Source: Takakia lepidozioides (taxonomy: Eukaryota; Streptophyta; Takakiopsida; Takakiales; Takakiaceae). From it: a DNA stretch of 64,000 nt. Made by a program: the position numbers and the translations under genes. The notes beneath the pieces were generated by a model. The model had not been told where the DNA came from. It saw nothing but the letters and a program-made list of their open reading frames with translations, and ran no database searches. Location of the stretch: assembly GCA_030704615.1 (NCBI GenBank), contig CM060734.1, positions 44,656,042-44,720,041 of the forward strand. Reading direction: 5' to 3'. This document shows positions 10,921 to 22,287 of the stretch, piece after piece (positions within the stretch are counted from its first letter, which is position 1; the number at the start of each line of letters is the position of its first letter).

Positions 10921-13582
10921 TGAAAGAGGATCAAGAGAGGGAGTCCACAATGCCTCTTCTGCTGGGCATGTGAAGATGCTTTGTGAGGCAGGCAGACTGA
11001 CAGAGGCTCTACAACTTTAAACTAACAAGGCATTTCAGCAGATTCAGATACGTCTTCTGTCTCTTGCTTAAGTGCATCAAGATGAAAGGTCTGGAAGCTG
11101 GAAACAGGTGCACACTCACATTATCCAAAGTGATTAATGCCAAATGTTTTTCTACTCAACACCCTTGTCAACATGTATGTTAAGTGTGGGAGCATCATGG
11201 ATGCTCACCAGGTTTTCCACAGAATGCCACGACCATCTTTGATCACGTGGAATATAATGTTGGCAGGATTTACCAAGCATGGGTGTGGTAGGAATGCTTT
11301 GGAGACCTATGAGCAAATGTTGCCCATCACGTTCGTTTGTGTTTGCAATTCGTGTGCAAGCCTGGGAGCCCTGGAAAAGGGGAAAGAGGTCCATGATGAC
11401 ATCTTGAAAGCTGGAATTGTACCAGATGTCATTCTGAACACTGCCCTGGTCGACATGTATGCCAAATGTAAGTGCATTAAGGATGCAAAGGCAGTTTTCA
11501 ACACTATGGCTGAACGAGATGTGGTGTCGTGGCACGCGATGCTTGCAGGGTATGCATAGCAGGGACGTGGGATGGTGGCTTTGGAGACCTATGATCAAAT
11601 GATGGGGAAGGGGTGAAGCCCGACCACATCACATTTGTGTGCGTTTGCAATGCGTGTGCAAGCCTGGCAGCTCTGGAAAAGGGGAAAGAGGATGCGAAGG
11701 CAGTTTTCAACGCTATGGCTGAACAAGATGGTGGTGTCGTGGCACGCAAGGGGGATTGTGGCTTTGGAGACCTGTGATCAAATGATGTGGGAAGGGGTGA
11801 AGCCCAACCACATCACGTTTGTGTGCATTTGCAATGCATGTGCAAAGAGGTGCATGGTTGCATCGCGAAAGCTGGAATTGTACCAGATGTCATTCTGAAC
11901 AATACCCTCGTGGACATGTATGCCAATTGTGGGAGCATTGAGGATGCCGAGGGAGTGTTCAACAATATGGCTGAACAAGATGTGGTGTCATGGAACGCCA
12001 TGCTTGCAGGATATGCACAGCAGGGGCGCGGGATGGAGGCTGTGGAGACCTACGAGCAAATGATGGAGGAAGGGGTGAAGCCCAACCACATAAAGTTTCT
12101 GTGCGTCTGCAGTGCGTGTGCAAGCCTGGCAGCCCAGGAAAAGGGCAAAGAGGTCCATGGTCGCATCGTCACAGCTGAAAATGTACCAGATGTGATTCTG
12201 AACAATAACCTGTGGACATGTATGCCAAATGTGGAGGGAGTGTTCAACAATATGGCTGAACGAAATTGGTGTCATGGAACGCCATGCTTGCAGGATATGC
12301 ACAGCGGGGCACGGGATGGAGGCCTTGGAGACCTATGAGCAAATGATGGGGGAAGGGGTGAAGCGCAACAACATCACGTTTGTGTGCGTTTGCAATGCTT
12401 GTGCAAGCCTGACAGCCCTGGAAAAGGGCAAAGAGGTCCATGGTTGCATCGTCAAAGCTGGAATTGTACCAGATGTGATTCTGAACAACACCCTCGGGGA
12501 CATACATTTCAAATGTGGGCATTGAGGACGTGGAGGGAGTGTTCAACAATATGGCTGAACGAGATTTGGTGTCATGGAACGCCATGCTTGCAGGGTATGC
12601 ACTACAGGGGGGCGGGATGGAGGCCTTGGAGACCTATGAGCAAATGATGGTGGAAGGGGTGAAGCGCAACCACATCGCGTTTGTGTGCGTTTGCAGTGTG
12701 TGTGCAAGCCTGGCAGCCCTGGAAAAGGGCAAAGAGGTGCATGGTTGCATCGCCAAAGCTAGAATTGTACCAGATGTGATTCTGAACAATACCCTCGTGG
12801 ACATGTATGCCAAATGTGGGTGCATTGAGGATGCGTAGGGAGTGTTCGACAATATGGCTGAACGAAATGTGGTGTCGTGGAATGTGATGATCGCAGGATA
12901 TGCCCAGCATGGTCATAGGGAGGTCCTGCAACTAAATGCAAAAGAATGGCTTGAAGCCGGACAGTCTCACCTTTATATGTGTTCTCTCTGCATGCAGCCA
13001 CACTGGCCTACTGAATGAAGGAAATCAAGATCATGGTGTCACTCCGACAGTAAAGCACTTTGGCTGTATGGTGGACCTTCTTGGACGTGCGGGACAACTG
13101 GATGAGGCAGTGGATCTGATTAATAAGATGCCAATCAATCCAGATCTTGTGGTGTGGAAGGCCGTGCTTGGTGCCTGCAGAATCCATGGCAATGTGGAGA
13201 TGGCTGAACGTGCGGCAACATCTATCCTCAAATGGGATGAACAGGATGCCGTGACTTATGTGTTGGTATCAAACATGTATGCTGCAGCTGGCAGGTGGGA
13301 TGATACTGCAAAGGTGAGAAGAATGATGAAGGTCAGAGGGGTTAGAAAGCAGCCAGGTCGCTGCTGCATTGGGGTTGGCAACAGGGTGCACACCTTGCTG
13401 TAGATGACAAGTTGCATCCCAATTAATGAAATCCATGCTGAGCTGAGAAGATTGTCTGGGCAGATGAAAGGAGGCGGGGTATGTGTCTGATACGCGCTTT
13501 GTATTGCATGATGTGGGGGAGGAAAAGGAATTTTCTCTTTGCCACCACAGTGAGAGGCTGGCCATTGGTTTTGGGCTGATCA
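10921..13582 (+). pseudogene. PLS/DYW-class pentatricopeptide-repeat protein pseudogene
   Basis: PPR proteins of this class bind organellar RNA, and the DYW domain performs C-to-U editing. From 10960 the frame reads LCEAGRLTEAL, then (after frame breaks) MKGLEAG, then repeats built on NTLVDMYAKCG, VFNNMAERDVVSWNAMLAGY and EGVKPNHITFVCVCNACASL. The E and E+ motifs follow at 12936-13400 (HFGCMVDLLGRAGQLDEAVD, GACRIHGNVEMAERA, VRGVRKQPGR), then a DYW start with the HSERLA zinc/catalytic motif at about 13545-13570. Internal stops include TAG at about 11558 and 12836, with several frameshifts and shortened repeats. The DYW domain stops after IGFGLI and continues in frame into another PPR repeat. 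Several repeats are so alike in nucleotides (about 300-bp period) that recent tandem duplication is likely. Confidence 0.85.
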
Positions 13583-14900
13583 AGTTTGTGTGCGGTTGCA
13601 GTGCGTGTGCAAGCCTGGCAGCCCTGGAAAAGGGCAAAGAGGCCCATGGCAACATTGTCAGAGCTGATGTGGTGTCGTAGAACTCGTTGCTTGCAGGGTA
13701 TGCACAGCAGGGGCACTGGATGGAGGCTTTGGCTCCAGATGTTGTGCTTGACACACTATGTAAACCCACTATGTAAGACCAGGGAGTAGTTGAGCAGCTC
13801 AGTCTCAACCCTTTCCTAGTGCCAACAAATGATGTGGATTCACGCCAAAAAGGTCTGGAAGCTGGAAAGCAGGTACACACTCACAAGCATTGCAGGGTAT
13901 GCAGAGCAGGGCGTGGGATGGTGGATTTGGAGACCTATGATCAAATGATGGGGGAAGGGGTGAAGCCCCAACCACATCACGTTTTTGTGTGATTGCAATG
14001 CTTATGCAAGCCTGGCAGCCCTGGAAAAGGTCAAAGAGGTCTATGTTGACATTGCCAAAGCTGGAATTGTACCAGATGTCATTCTGAACTCTGCCCTGGT
14101 GGACATGTATGCCCAATGTGGGTGCATTGAGGATGCAATGCAAGGAACTTATGTGTACTCTGTTTATATATTGGGTTGGCAGGGAGGCTTTGGAGATTGT
14201 GAATGGGTGATGCTTGCAGGGTATGCACAGCAGGGACATGGTATGGAGGCTTTGGAGACCTATGATCAAATATTGATGGGGGAAGGGGTGAAGCCCAACC
14301 ATATCACGTTGCAGCATACTGGTACTTCACAGCCATGGCGGCTCTCTCAGCCCCTCCATTTTATTTTCTTTTGGTTTTTTTGGCGCTGGGAGAGAGCAGC
14401 AGCTCTGCTGTCTCCTTCCCCTTGCTTATGCCGATCGTTAAAGGGGAAATTGTCATTCTGAACTCTGCCTTGGTGGACATGTATGCCAAATGTGGGTGCA
14501 GCAAGCCTGATGTGAAGGGAGAGTTTGACAATATGGCTGAACGAGTTGTGGTATTTTGGAGTGCCATGTGTGCAGCATGGGTATGGGATTAAGGCTTTGG
14601 AAACATAAGATCAAATGATGTGGGAAGGGATGAAGCCAGACCAGGCCGTCATGTTCATTTGTTTTTGTAATATGCATATGCGAGCCTAGCAGCCCTGGGA
14701 AGGGGCAAAGAGGTTTATGGTGACATTATCCAAGCTGGAATTGTACCAGATGTCATTCTGAACATTCCCCTGGTGTACATTTACGTCAAATGTGAGCCTG
14801 GCAGCCATCAAAAGGGCACAAAGGTCCATGATGACATCGTCAAAGCTGGAGTTGTCACTCTAAACACTGCCTTGGTGGATATGTATTTCTAGGCAGCCCT
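13583..14900 (+). pseudogene. Degenerate downstream PPR repeats
   Basis: Continues from the truncated DYW domain with PPR-type segments [18 protein letters not shown] (13590), [20 protein letters not shown] and GIVPDVILNSALVDMYAQCG (14000-14130), LAGYAQQGHGMEALETYDQ (14210-14270) and further fragments to about 14890. Frames are broken repeatedly. Bases about 14315-14450 are a foreign insert between HIT and VILNSALVDMYAKCG. A second cue for duplication is the reappearance of GGTCTGGAAGCTGGAAA at about 13850, as at about 11085. No E or DYW end follows. Confidence 0.75.
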
Positions 14901-15699
14901 GGAAGTGGATGTCACTTTGGGTGACAAGGTAGCTGGCACCACCATTCTCTGGAACTACCTGAATTCATTCTCAAAATGATTTATAATGTTCTCTTGACTC
15001 GTCCACGATAGTGCTGGACCTAGCTGCACAGCAGATTATCCTTACTCAATGACTTAAGTTGGGCAGTGATCTATGGATATGGCAACATGGCCCTCATGTT
15101 GGTCATTTGTAGAATGTGGCCAAAACTTGGCTTGCAAATCACTCTTGATATAAACCAGTTCTGAGCCATCCAAATGTTTTTGGTTCCTACCTGTATTTGT
15201 ATTCTATGTTTTGTTGTATTTGTAATATATTTTCAATGCAGTGCAGTGAATCAAAAAATTTAAATACAATATCCACTAATTCACATACGTACAGATATAA
15301 ATTAAAAGTAAATGAAAAAACGAAATAACAATAATAAACAAAAAAAACCAAATATTAAATAAAAAGCCTCCCAATTCATATATATATATATATGTATTAT
15401 TATATTTATATGTATATATGTATATACACCTCCAGAGTGAAACATATTTATTAAAATGTGTCCTCTTTTACTGCTTCACAGTAGAATATTACAATATACA
15501 AAGTCAAGCAAACTCGTTATCACTGATTTACAGTCAAACCGTATACTAAACATCATGGAACATAGTCAATATGTTCCACTTCAGTTAAACCACTTTACTA
15601 CACGTCACCCCTAGGTTTTACTGTCACATTTCACTGTCAGAACCTGACATCTGGATTCGACTGCTTGACTGAAACGACTTGACCTTTGTCACGCATGTT
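14901..15699. other. AT-rich spacer, no gene
   Basis: 15240-15430 is strongly AT-rich with TA microsatellite tracts. 15510-15690 has several CAGTCAAAC/ACTGTCA-type words in both orientations but no recognisable terminus. No ORF is supported. Confidence 0.5.
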
Positions 15700-16240
15700 C
15701 GACTATGGAGGCTGGGAGTAAAAATGTCGCAAATGACTCAAATACAGAGTCGAAAAGCCCAGCTTGTATTGTAGTGCTCAATGTGTCTCGGTGTTGGGAA
15801 ATAGCAAGGTTCTCAAAAGCCATAGGCATGACTCTCTTGAACAACTTTGTCCGCTGGGCACATGCTTGTGTCCACACATCCGGATCATCAAGGTCAAGGA
15901 ATACTACAGCTTCCCTGCGAATAGATGCAGGCAAATCTGGCTCTCGGCCGAAGAGAAGGAAGTAAGGTGAGAAGGAGGCAAGTGAAGCTTGTTTGCTGAA
16001 CCTATAGCCCATAGCTAGCCAAAGACACTTGAAGGTCTCAATCTCCTACATGTCCTTTCTGTAAGCCATACTTGCGCAAACCTCTCTTGACTATTTGAAC
16101 AACTCTCTACACCAAGCCATCAGCCTCGGGATGATCCCGAGAAGTAGTACGATGATCTATCAAGGTTTGCTCACACAAAACCTGAAATTCTCCCAAGAAC
16201 TCTCTCCCCTGGTCCGTGAGGGCAGTTGCAGGATTGGGTG
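15700..16240 (-). pseudogene. Ty3/gypsy integrase core and C-terminal part (PHD-type family)
   Basis: Minus-strand reading: LTDQGREFLGEFQVLCEQ, then HRTTSRDHPEADGLV, a TAG stop (about 16107-16109) exactly where the catalytic Glu of the DDE triad is expected, then RVVQIVKRGLRKYGL. A frame change is followed by MGYRFSKQASLASFSPYFLL and FGREPDLPASIRREA. The second Asp (TDQG) is present. The 5' half lies at 16917-17445, on the far side of an insertion. The end (LAISQHRDTL) is where the RYATIRGGGYRP segment of the 8.0-8.4 kb relic would follow. Confidence 0.8.
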
Positions 16241-16916
16241 GATCAAAAGCGGCACATGTTGAGTCCACTATAAGTCCATGGATTTTTTTTTTTTTTGAGT
16301 CTATTGCTTTTAGTTTATTTTTTAAAGATAAATAGTAGTATACATAATATTTTTAATAAATAATCCCTCCTCAAATATTGTAAACATTCTTTATTAGATA
16401 TTTTAATATTTAATTTGACAAAAAAATTAGACGTCAAAATCTAGAGTTTACAACCACTTGTCCATATACCACCTGGCACCTCTAGATTATAGGTTTGTAT
16501 GCCTTTTTAGTCAGATGCTATGGACTAGATCAAATCAACCTATTTTTATGTGCAAAATAGTCCATAGCTCTCAATTCCTAAGATAACTAGTCCATATAAA
16601 AGTGGATTTGGGTTGGATTTACAAATGACACCCCTAGTGTGTTTTCCTTTGTGCTAGTGTATGAGTGTACATGATGTTTTTTCAGTCCATAAGATTTTAT
16701 ATATAACATCTGCACTCCACAATAATCAACTTTAAAAGTCTATAGCTCTTTGGTACATGATTGTTTTTGCAGTCTAACAATTGGTACACATACCTATTGT
16801 AGTTAAAAACCCTATACCATATAAATTTAGATGAAATATTGAGTTGTTGGACAAATATGGGTAAAACCATGGAGGGAGGTCACTGCAGAAACTGCCATGT
16901 TACACAAAAACTGAGA
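16241..16916. mobile_element. AT-rich insertion inside the integrase, bounded by inverted 15-mers
   Basis: Separates two halves of one integrase. The flanks carry a perfect inverted pair, TTGCAGGATTGGGTG (16226-16240) and CACCCAATCCTGCAA (16917-16931), extended by a weaker GGTxCxxGAGGG-like arm. The interior is AT-rich with many AGTCCATA/GTCTATAG words and a poly-T tract near 16279. It codes for nothing recognisable and could be a MITE or a hairpin-mediated insertion. I see no clear target duplication. Confidence 0.55.
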
Positions 16917-17445
16917 CACCCAATCCTGCAAATACCCGTGAGTACCTCGGCTGGAGCACCATATTGGCTAAGCACTCGATCTAAGAATGCATACGCAGCC
17001 CTCTCACTTGCCTTGTCAGGCAATGCCACCAGTTCCATTTGGAGAAGTGTTCCACCATCACCAGCACATACCTGTTATGGCGAATCGCTAGTGACAATGG
17101 GCCTGCGAAGTCAAGACTCCAACGATAGCCCAAACCCATAATGGATAAAAGATGCAATTGTGGAGTAGGTGCATTGAAAGAAGCCCGCACTCTATCACAC
17201 ACCATGCACCTTGTCATTAACTGTTGCACATACGTGTGCATGCCCCGCCACCAGTACTGTCCTTGTAGCAAACTATGAGTGCGCCGCACCCCAAAATATC
17301 CCAACTCCTCATGGGCATGACGTACCAATCGCGCTCGTTGTGTTGGATGAGGCACAATCCTCACTCTCCATCCTCCCATACTCAGAGTAGGTGAGTCCCA
17401 TCCCACTTGAACCTCTTGGCTCGTTGTAGGATCCGATCTCTCTCC
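16917..17445 (-). pseudogene. Ty3/gypsy integrase zinc-binding domain and first catalytic Asp
   Basis: Minus strand: VTAKERDRILQRAKRFKWDG, frame break, then an HHCC zinc-binding module (RLVRHAHEELGYFGVRRTHS, then CMVCDRV) and RWSLDFAGPL with the first catalytic Asp, ending APAEVLTG at the insertion. The other two catalytic positions are in 15700-16240. No gag, protease or reverse transcriptase of this element is recognisable upstream. Confidence 0.8.
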
Positions 17446-17572
17446 TTAGCAGTCACACTGATTTTATCATTCCATTTGTTTAGCAAGGGTTTGGGTTGAA
17501 GTAGAGTATTCTAGATAAGCTGATACTTTGATATTTATTGAGCTAGCATATAATTTTCTTATGGTATGTGGG

Positions 17573-17818
17573 GCGGTCAGGATTCCCCCCTTTGATATTA
17601 TTCCTCATAATGGATGGACACTAGAGTCGTTGGGAAAGGGATGGGAACAAGCTGGATGAGGTTATGTTTAGGCTTAGGGATTTGTATTAGTGTATAACAA
17701 CTAGTTTAGAATTAGAGAAAGATTTTCGGCTGGTGAGGTGGCAGGTTTGCTGATGCAGGTGGTATGGGATCTGAATGTCCATTGTGACAATGCCACATGG
17801 CCTCTTGTTTAGATTATA
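17573..17818 (+). repeat. Direct repeat copy 1 flanking LINE family B
   Basis: Shares with 19857-20044 the landmarks TTGATATTA, TTCCTCATAAT, GACAAGCTGGATGAG-type, GGCTTAGGGAT, GGTGAGGTG and CCACATGGCCTCTxGTTTAG, in the same order and orientation. This copy is about 60 bp longer. Function unknown. Confidence 0.7.
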
Positions 17819-17939
17819 TATATTTATTTATTTAAAAAAAAGAAAAAAAAGAACAGGGGGTTATATCCCTGATATATTTATTATAAATTATTTGATGGGG
17901 AAAAAAATTAAAACCCCGTTACACCATGAGGTACACCCA

Positions 17940-19785
17940 CTATGATCAGTGTAGTTCGAGCCAGCCTCTCCGAACAGAGATAAAGTCCAAGATACGAAAA
18001 TAACTCCTATCTGACTCTACAGTAATTGCAAAAAGAACAAAGATTGTTTCTACGAACCAAACAGCCACTGTGCGGGCTAATCCAGGGGACCAAAAAACCG
18101 GGCACGTTGCCCTAGACCTGAAACAAAGCTTAGGAGAGACGAGTGTCTTGTTGGACTTTCTAAGACTGTCTAGAAGGGCAGGGGGAGTGGCAATGAGAGT
18201 AAATAGTCTATTGACCTTCTCCACGATGGAGATTGCGATCTATCTGTAATGCAGCTTGGAAGCCGTCGAGGAGGGTTTCAGATGCTTCTAGTTAATGTCC
18301 CTTTCAAATTCGGGGAAAAGAGTGTAGCGGCGCACGGAGATCTCGCCAGGCTACTGGGGGGAGATTGTTCCAGTAGCATTGGTCCTGCACAGGGCTGCTG
18401 CATATGATCCCCTGTCTACCCCAGGTGTACTGAAAGTCATGTGGATGGCCTTTGCGTTCCTGGCATCCCGCTGTATGACTGCACATATTTTGGCCCACGC
18501 CTTCCTAGCTTCAGTTTGTAAGTCAAGAAATACTGTAGCCAGGAGGGCAGATATGGAAGTGGTCTCTCCTAGAAATGTATTCTTGCATCTTAGTTTCCAT
18601 AGATGCCACAAAGCTGATGCTCTTAAGGTTTAAAAAATAGGGCAGTTAATGGCTCTGTTTTTTGTGGTTGGATCATAGTTTAGGAGAATGATTGTGTCTG
18701 AAAGAGAGGAGGGGTTCCAGGTTTGATAGAAGGCTTTGATATGGGGCCAAATCCTTGCTGGGGCTTGGCATGAAAGGAGGCAATGTTCTATCGATTCGAT
18801 TACTGCAGTAGAACAACAAGCACATAAAACCGAACCCCGAAACTGTAGCCATTCCCCAACTTTGAGAACCCTATTTACTAACTGCCATAGAAAGGATGCA
18901 ATCTTTGAAGGGCGGGATTTAATCCAAACTGAACCCCAAATAGTCTTCCAGTTTTCATCACAGAAGTTGTACAATCCCCATCTGGCTTCCCATTTCTTGT
19001 TCATAGGTTGAGACACAAATAAAGCTTTGTATCCCTTCTTAGTTGTGTATGCAAAGAAGGGTTATGAAGCATTGTTGAATTTCCAAGACCATTCTTGGGG
19101 GTCAATGTCCATTTCTGCGAGAGGTCTACCCATAATCCAGACAAAGGTGTTAGAAAGAAGCCAGGATCTGGTTGTGGTTGTAAGGGGTGGTATAGGATCC
19201 ATGGCTTTATTTGGGGCTGTCCAGCAGCATATTCTCACCGGCGTTAGAGTCATGAGATTCAAGTGAACTGGGTTTGGGTTTGTCAGTGTAAGCCTAAGAG
19301 AGAAAGAGTCAATAGAGAAGGTGTATACTGACATATCATTCTGACTGAGTTCATCTAGAAACAAAATGGTAAGCTTGTTTTGCAGAATGACTAAAGCCCA
19401 TGAGTTGGGAGTTGGCTGCGGAGGGCCAAGTGCCAGGGTGGGCAGCCAATGTAGTAGGATAGTTTGAATAATATCTTGGTAACCTTTTGATGCACGGGGC
19501 CTCCCCACAAAAAGTGCTATCGCCTCTTGAGAGATGAGACTATCTCCCGACCATATGTTATGAACCTGTCTGACCCGGAGGCAGTCCCATTTGGACCATC
19601 TCATAGCCTGGTTTTTCTGAGGAGCAGTTAGAGGTATGTCATTGAGAAACAAATGTTGTCTTTTGATTTCATAGAAGTTGCTTGGCTGGGCTTTTGTGAG
19701 CAGTTTTCTGAGCCTTCCCCAGGCCAACCAGATATTAGACCATAGATTTAAATTGGCTACTTGGGCTTCGAATGCTTGAGACTTA
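17940..19785 (-). pseudogene. LINE family B reverse-transcriptase C-terminus with zf-RVT domain
   Basis: Minus strand, several broken frames. 19785-19062 reads WSNIWLAWGRLRKLLTKAQP ... MRWSKWDCLRVRQ ... PQEWSWKF. 19016-18630 reads WKTIWGSVWIKSRPSKIASF followed by LWQLVNRVLKVGEWLQFRG and a CACC...HCLLSC zinc-binding (zf-RVT) motif. 18611-18351 reads WHLWKLRCKNTF, as found beyond zf-RVT in plant LINEs. 18230-17940 may be the 3' tail. The reverse-transcriptase core with YxDD is absent. The plus-strand LINE at 57238-58964 overlaps this region and is the same family (GEWRWRN...YSIKLGYK against QEWSWKF...YTTKKGYK). Confidence 0.8.
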
Positions 19786-19856
19786 TCTTAATATTTTGGC
19801 ATTTAAAGTTTGTACCCAGGTGGAGCTCTCTTGATTGGAAGGGCCTGCATACATCA

Positions 19857-20044
19857 CATATGTGGGCCAAGGATCCCCCCCTTGATATTACCTAATTCCT
19901 CATAATAGAAGGGGGGTACTTGGGACAAGCTGGATGAGATTATTTTGAGGCTTAGGGATCTGTCTCCCTATAACAGCCAGTTTAGGATTAGGATTTCAGG
20001 TGGTGAGGTGACAAATACCACATGGCCTCTCGTTTAGATTAGAT
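19857..20044 (+). repeat. Direct repeat copy 2 flanking LINE family B
   Basis: Second, shorter copy of the 17573-17818 repeat in the same orientation. The pair brackets LINE family B at a distance of about 2.3 kb. It is too long and diverged for a target-site duplication. Confidence 0.7.
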
Positions 20045-20374
20045 TTCTTTTCTATTTAACTTGCTGCTTTGGGTCTCGGGCTTGGTGATTATGTGTGCTT
20101 CAGAGTGTACATCAGGTGTTCCAGTGCTTTCATCACTGTGGATGGATGTGAAAGAAAATATAGATGAATGGTGGCAAGTAAGTCATCTATGGTAGATTCT
20201 CTCTTGTTGGCAAAGCAAGCTTTATCGACCACACCCCCCTTAGTTATTCTATTCCCCTTAGTTATTCTGTTCACGGGAGAGGAAAGAGGAATAATCCCAT
20301 TGACAGGAATATTGCATCACATATACCTGTTCCATATTTTTGTTTTTTAGTGGAGACCCTGGTAAACTAGTAAA

Positions 20375-20704
20375 AGCATCTCCACCGGGGGTACACCAAA
20401 CAACACTGCAACGGTAACCTCCTGCGGCCTCCACCACTCCCCTCCCCAGTGGCAACCCCATCAAACTACATTGCACATATCTTTTTGGCTGACGTGCCTT
20501 GCTCCCGAGGGACCACCTGGACAGACGCTGCCTTACCCTCACACCTTAAATGCAGGCAGTTGTCTTTTTTAGTGGCTCCAGCAGGTACTGGCGGGGCCTA
20601 GAGACTGTATCCTACACGAAGTACGGGCCAGGGGGGTGCGGATACCAGGGCCGGGGGCTCCTTTACTGTTGCCGGGGCATTTAGGGACCCCCTGCGGAGA
20701 TGCT
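20375..20704. mobile_element. MITE-like element with AGCATCTCC inverted termini
   Basis: Left end AGCATCTCCACCGGGGGT (20375-20392) and right end ACCCCCTGCGGAGATGCT (20687-20704) are imperfect inverted repeats with 16 of 18 positions pairing. The unit is about 330 bp and non-coding. AGCATCTCC termini are a recurrent type among plant MITEs. No unambiguous target duplication is visible. Confidence 0.6.
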
Positions 20705-22287
20705 CCAATAGGTAGTATGTTGGAGGTTGGAGAAGTTACGTAGAGGACAGCCTCCCCTCCGTCATGCTTAGGCCGAGTTTAGACTGAGCCAAACTAAGCG
20801 GCCAAAATGGGGTGGTGGTCAATGACTGGACAAATTTTAGGTTTTGGCTGTAGACATGGCCTATCAATGAAAATAATCTGGATGCATATGGGGCAATTTT
20901 GCGCGGCCAAAATTGAATACCGTATTTTAGTTCATCCCAAGAATGGTCGAGTGGCCAAGAGGTTTCGTTGTTGTTTTGCAAAGCAGATGCTTTTAAACTT
21001 TAAATCTGCGCTGGAGATGGACGGTGGAGTTTGTCGAGGGCCAGCCAAAATAGAGGATCTTGGCTAAAGCGTTTTAGGCTGGTGACAAATAACCGATTTC
21101 GTATCTTGGGATCAAGGATATTGAAAAATTCCCCCGGGAACCTTTGGCGCGTGCGGTAAGTGCCAACACTGTCAAGCTTACACGAAAATCGGTATAAGAT
21201 CTCTCTGTTTTGCTCAAAACCAAGGAGACAAGAACCATACTCCTTGTCAGTGGCCATGGTGAGAACACCTTGGGGCGATCGAGCGGAACATTCCTTACAT
21301 GTGTTCGGCAGTCTATTAAGAATGACCACGCCGATAAAAGCGTACAAGTCAAAACACGGCGAGAAGCTTCAGTAAGACGGGTTAAGTTTCTAAGAGAAAG
21401 GCATGAAAAATTGTTCCAATGCAGAAGGTGTAAGGGAAGATAGAGAAAGCTTTCCTGAGAGGTTATGGCACCGAAACAAGGAGCACGTACAAAGAAACAG
21501 GATCTGCCCAACCGACCACCAGTTCTGAACGAACAAAGTTCACACGAGTTTCATGAACCAGAGATCAACCATAAATATAACAGTTCTGTGACAGGCAAGC
21601 TACCTGTGATTTTATGTGGGGTATACTCTATCATCAACACAGCAGCCATAGCTCTGGCTGCCTTCGCCTCCCATTATGATCTTGAGAGAGAAAGAGCACA
21701 GATACGCACAATTGCGCCTGTGCAGCTCACACAACACTTGAGGGAGAAGCAGTGCATTCTAACTTGAATGGAACAATGTTGAGTTCCTGGGTCCAACCCC
21801 AAGCAAACACTCATTGCATTCCTTCAGAACCTGGTGCACCATCAAACCGTTTGTGATCTCCTTTCCAGTGACAAGCTCCCAAATAGTGCATTCCCACCTT
21901 TCGAGTGCACCAGAACTTGCCAAGTTTAAAAGCACCCGCATGAAATGAACAGTGAGGGAAAAAGGTGTCTCTTCAAATTCGCCCCCCATCTGCATATACA
22001 AGCTCTTAGGCATCTGCCAGGAGCATGTCAGTTGCGCATGCTTCCACCATTACTCGAATGCCATCTAGCCCCAGATCTGTTAGCCTTGTCTGCCCTTCGA
22101 TCAGAGAAACCCATCAGGTGACTAAGTCACATTACCAAAGGATGCTAGAGGTCTCCAAATTTTACCCCGTCCCACATCCAAACAGAGAAGACGCTCTTGA
22201 AGGCCAATTCAGCTTCTGGCACCACTCCCTCAGACAAATTCGACAGCCCTCATTTCCACCAGCAACTTCAAGGAATAGTTGACACCA
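20705..22287. other. No assigned gene; probably includes the 3' UTR of the CPP-like gene
   Basis: Open frames on both strands (for example 21074-21511 minus and 21465-21767 plus) show no family I recognise. The part next to 22288 is expected to contain the 3' UTR of the minus-strand CPP gene; I could not place its polyadenylation site. Confidence 0.4.

Noticed and set aside
21074-21511. 145-codon minus-strand open frame downstream of the CPP-like gene
   Set aside because: No domain, overlapping frames on both strands, no splice link to the CPP gene, whose conserved C-terminus ends at 22288.
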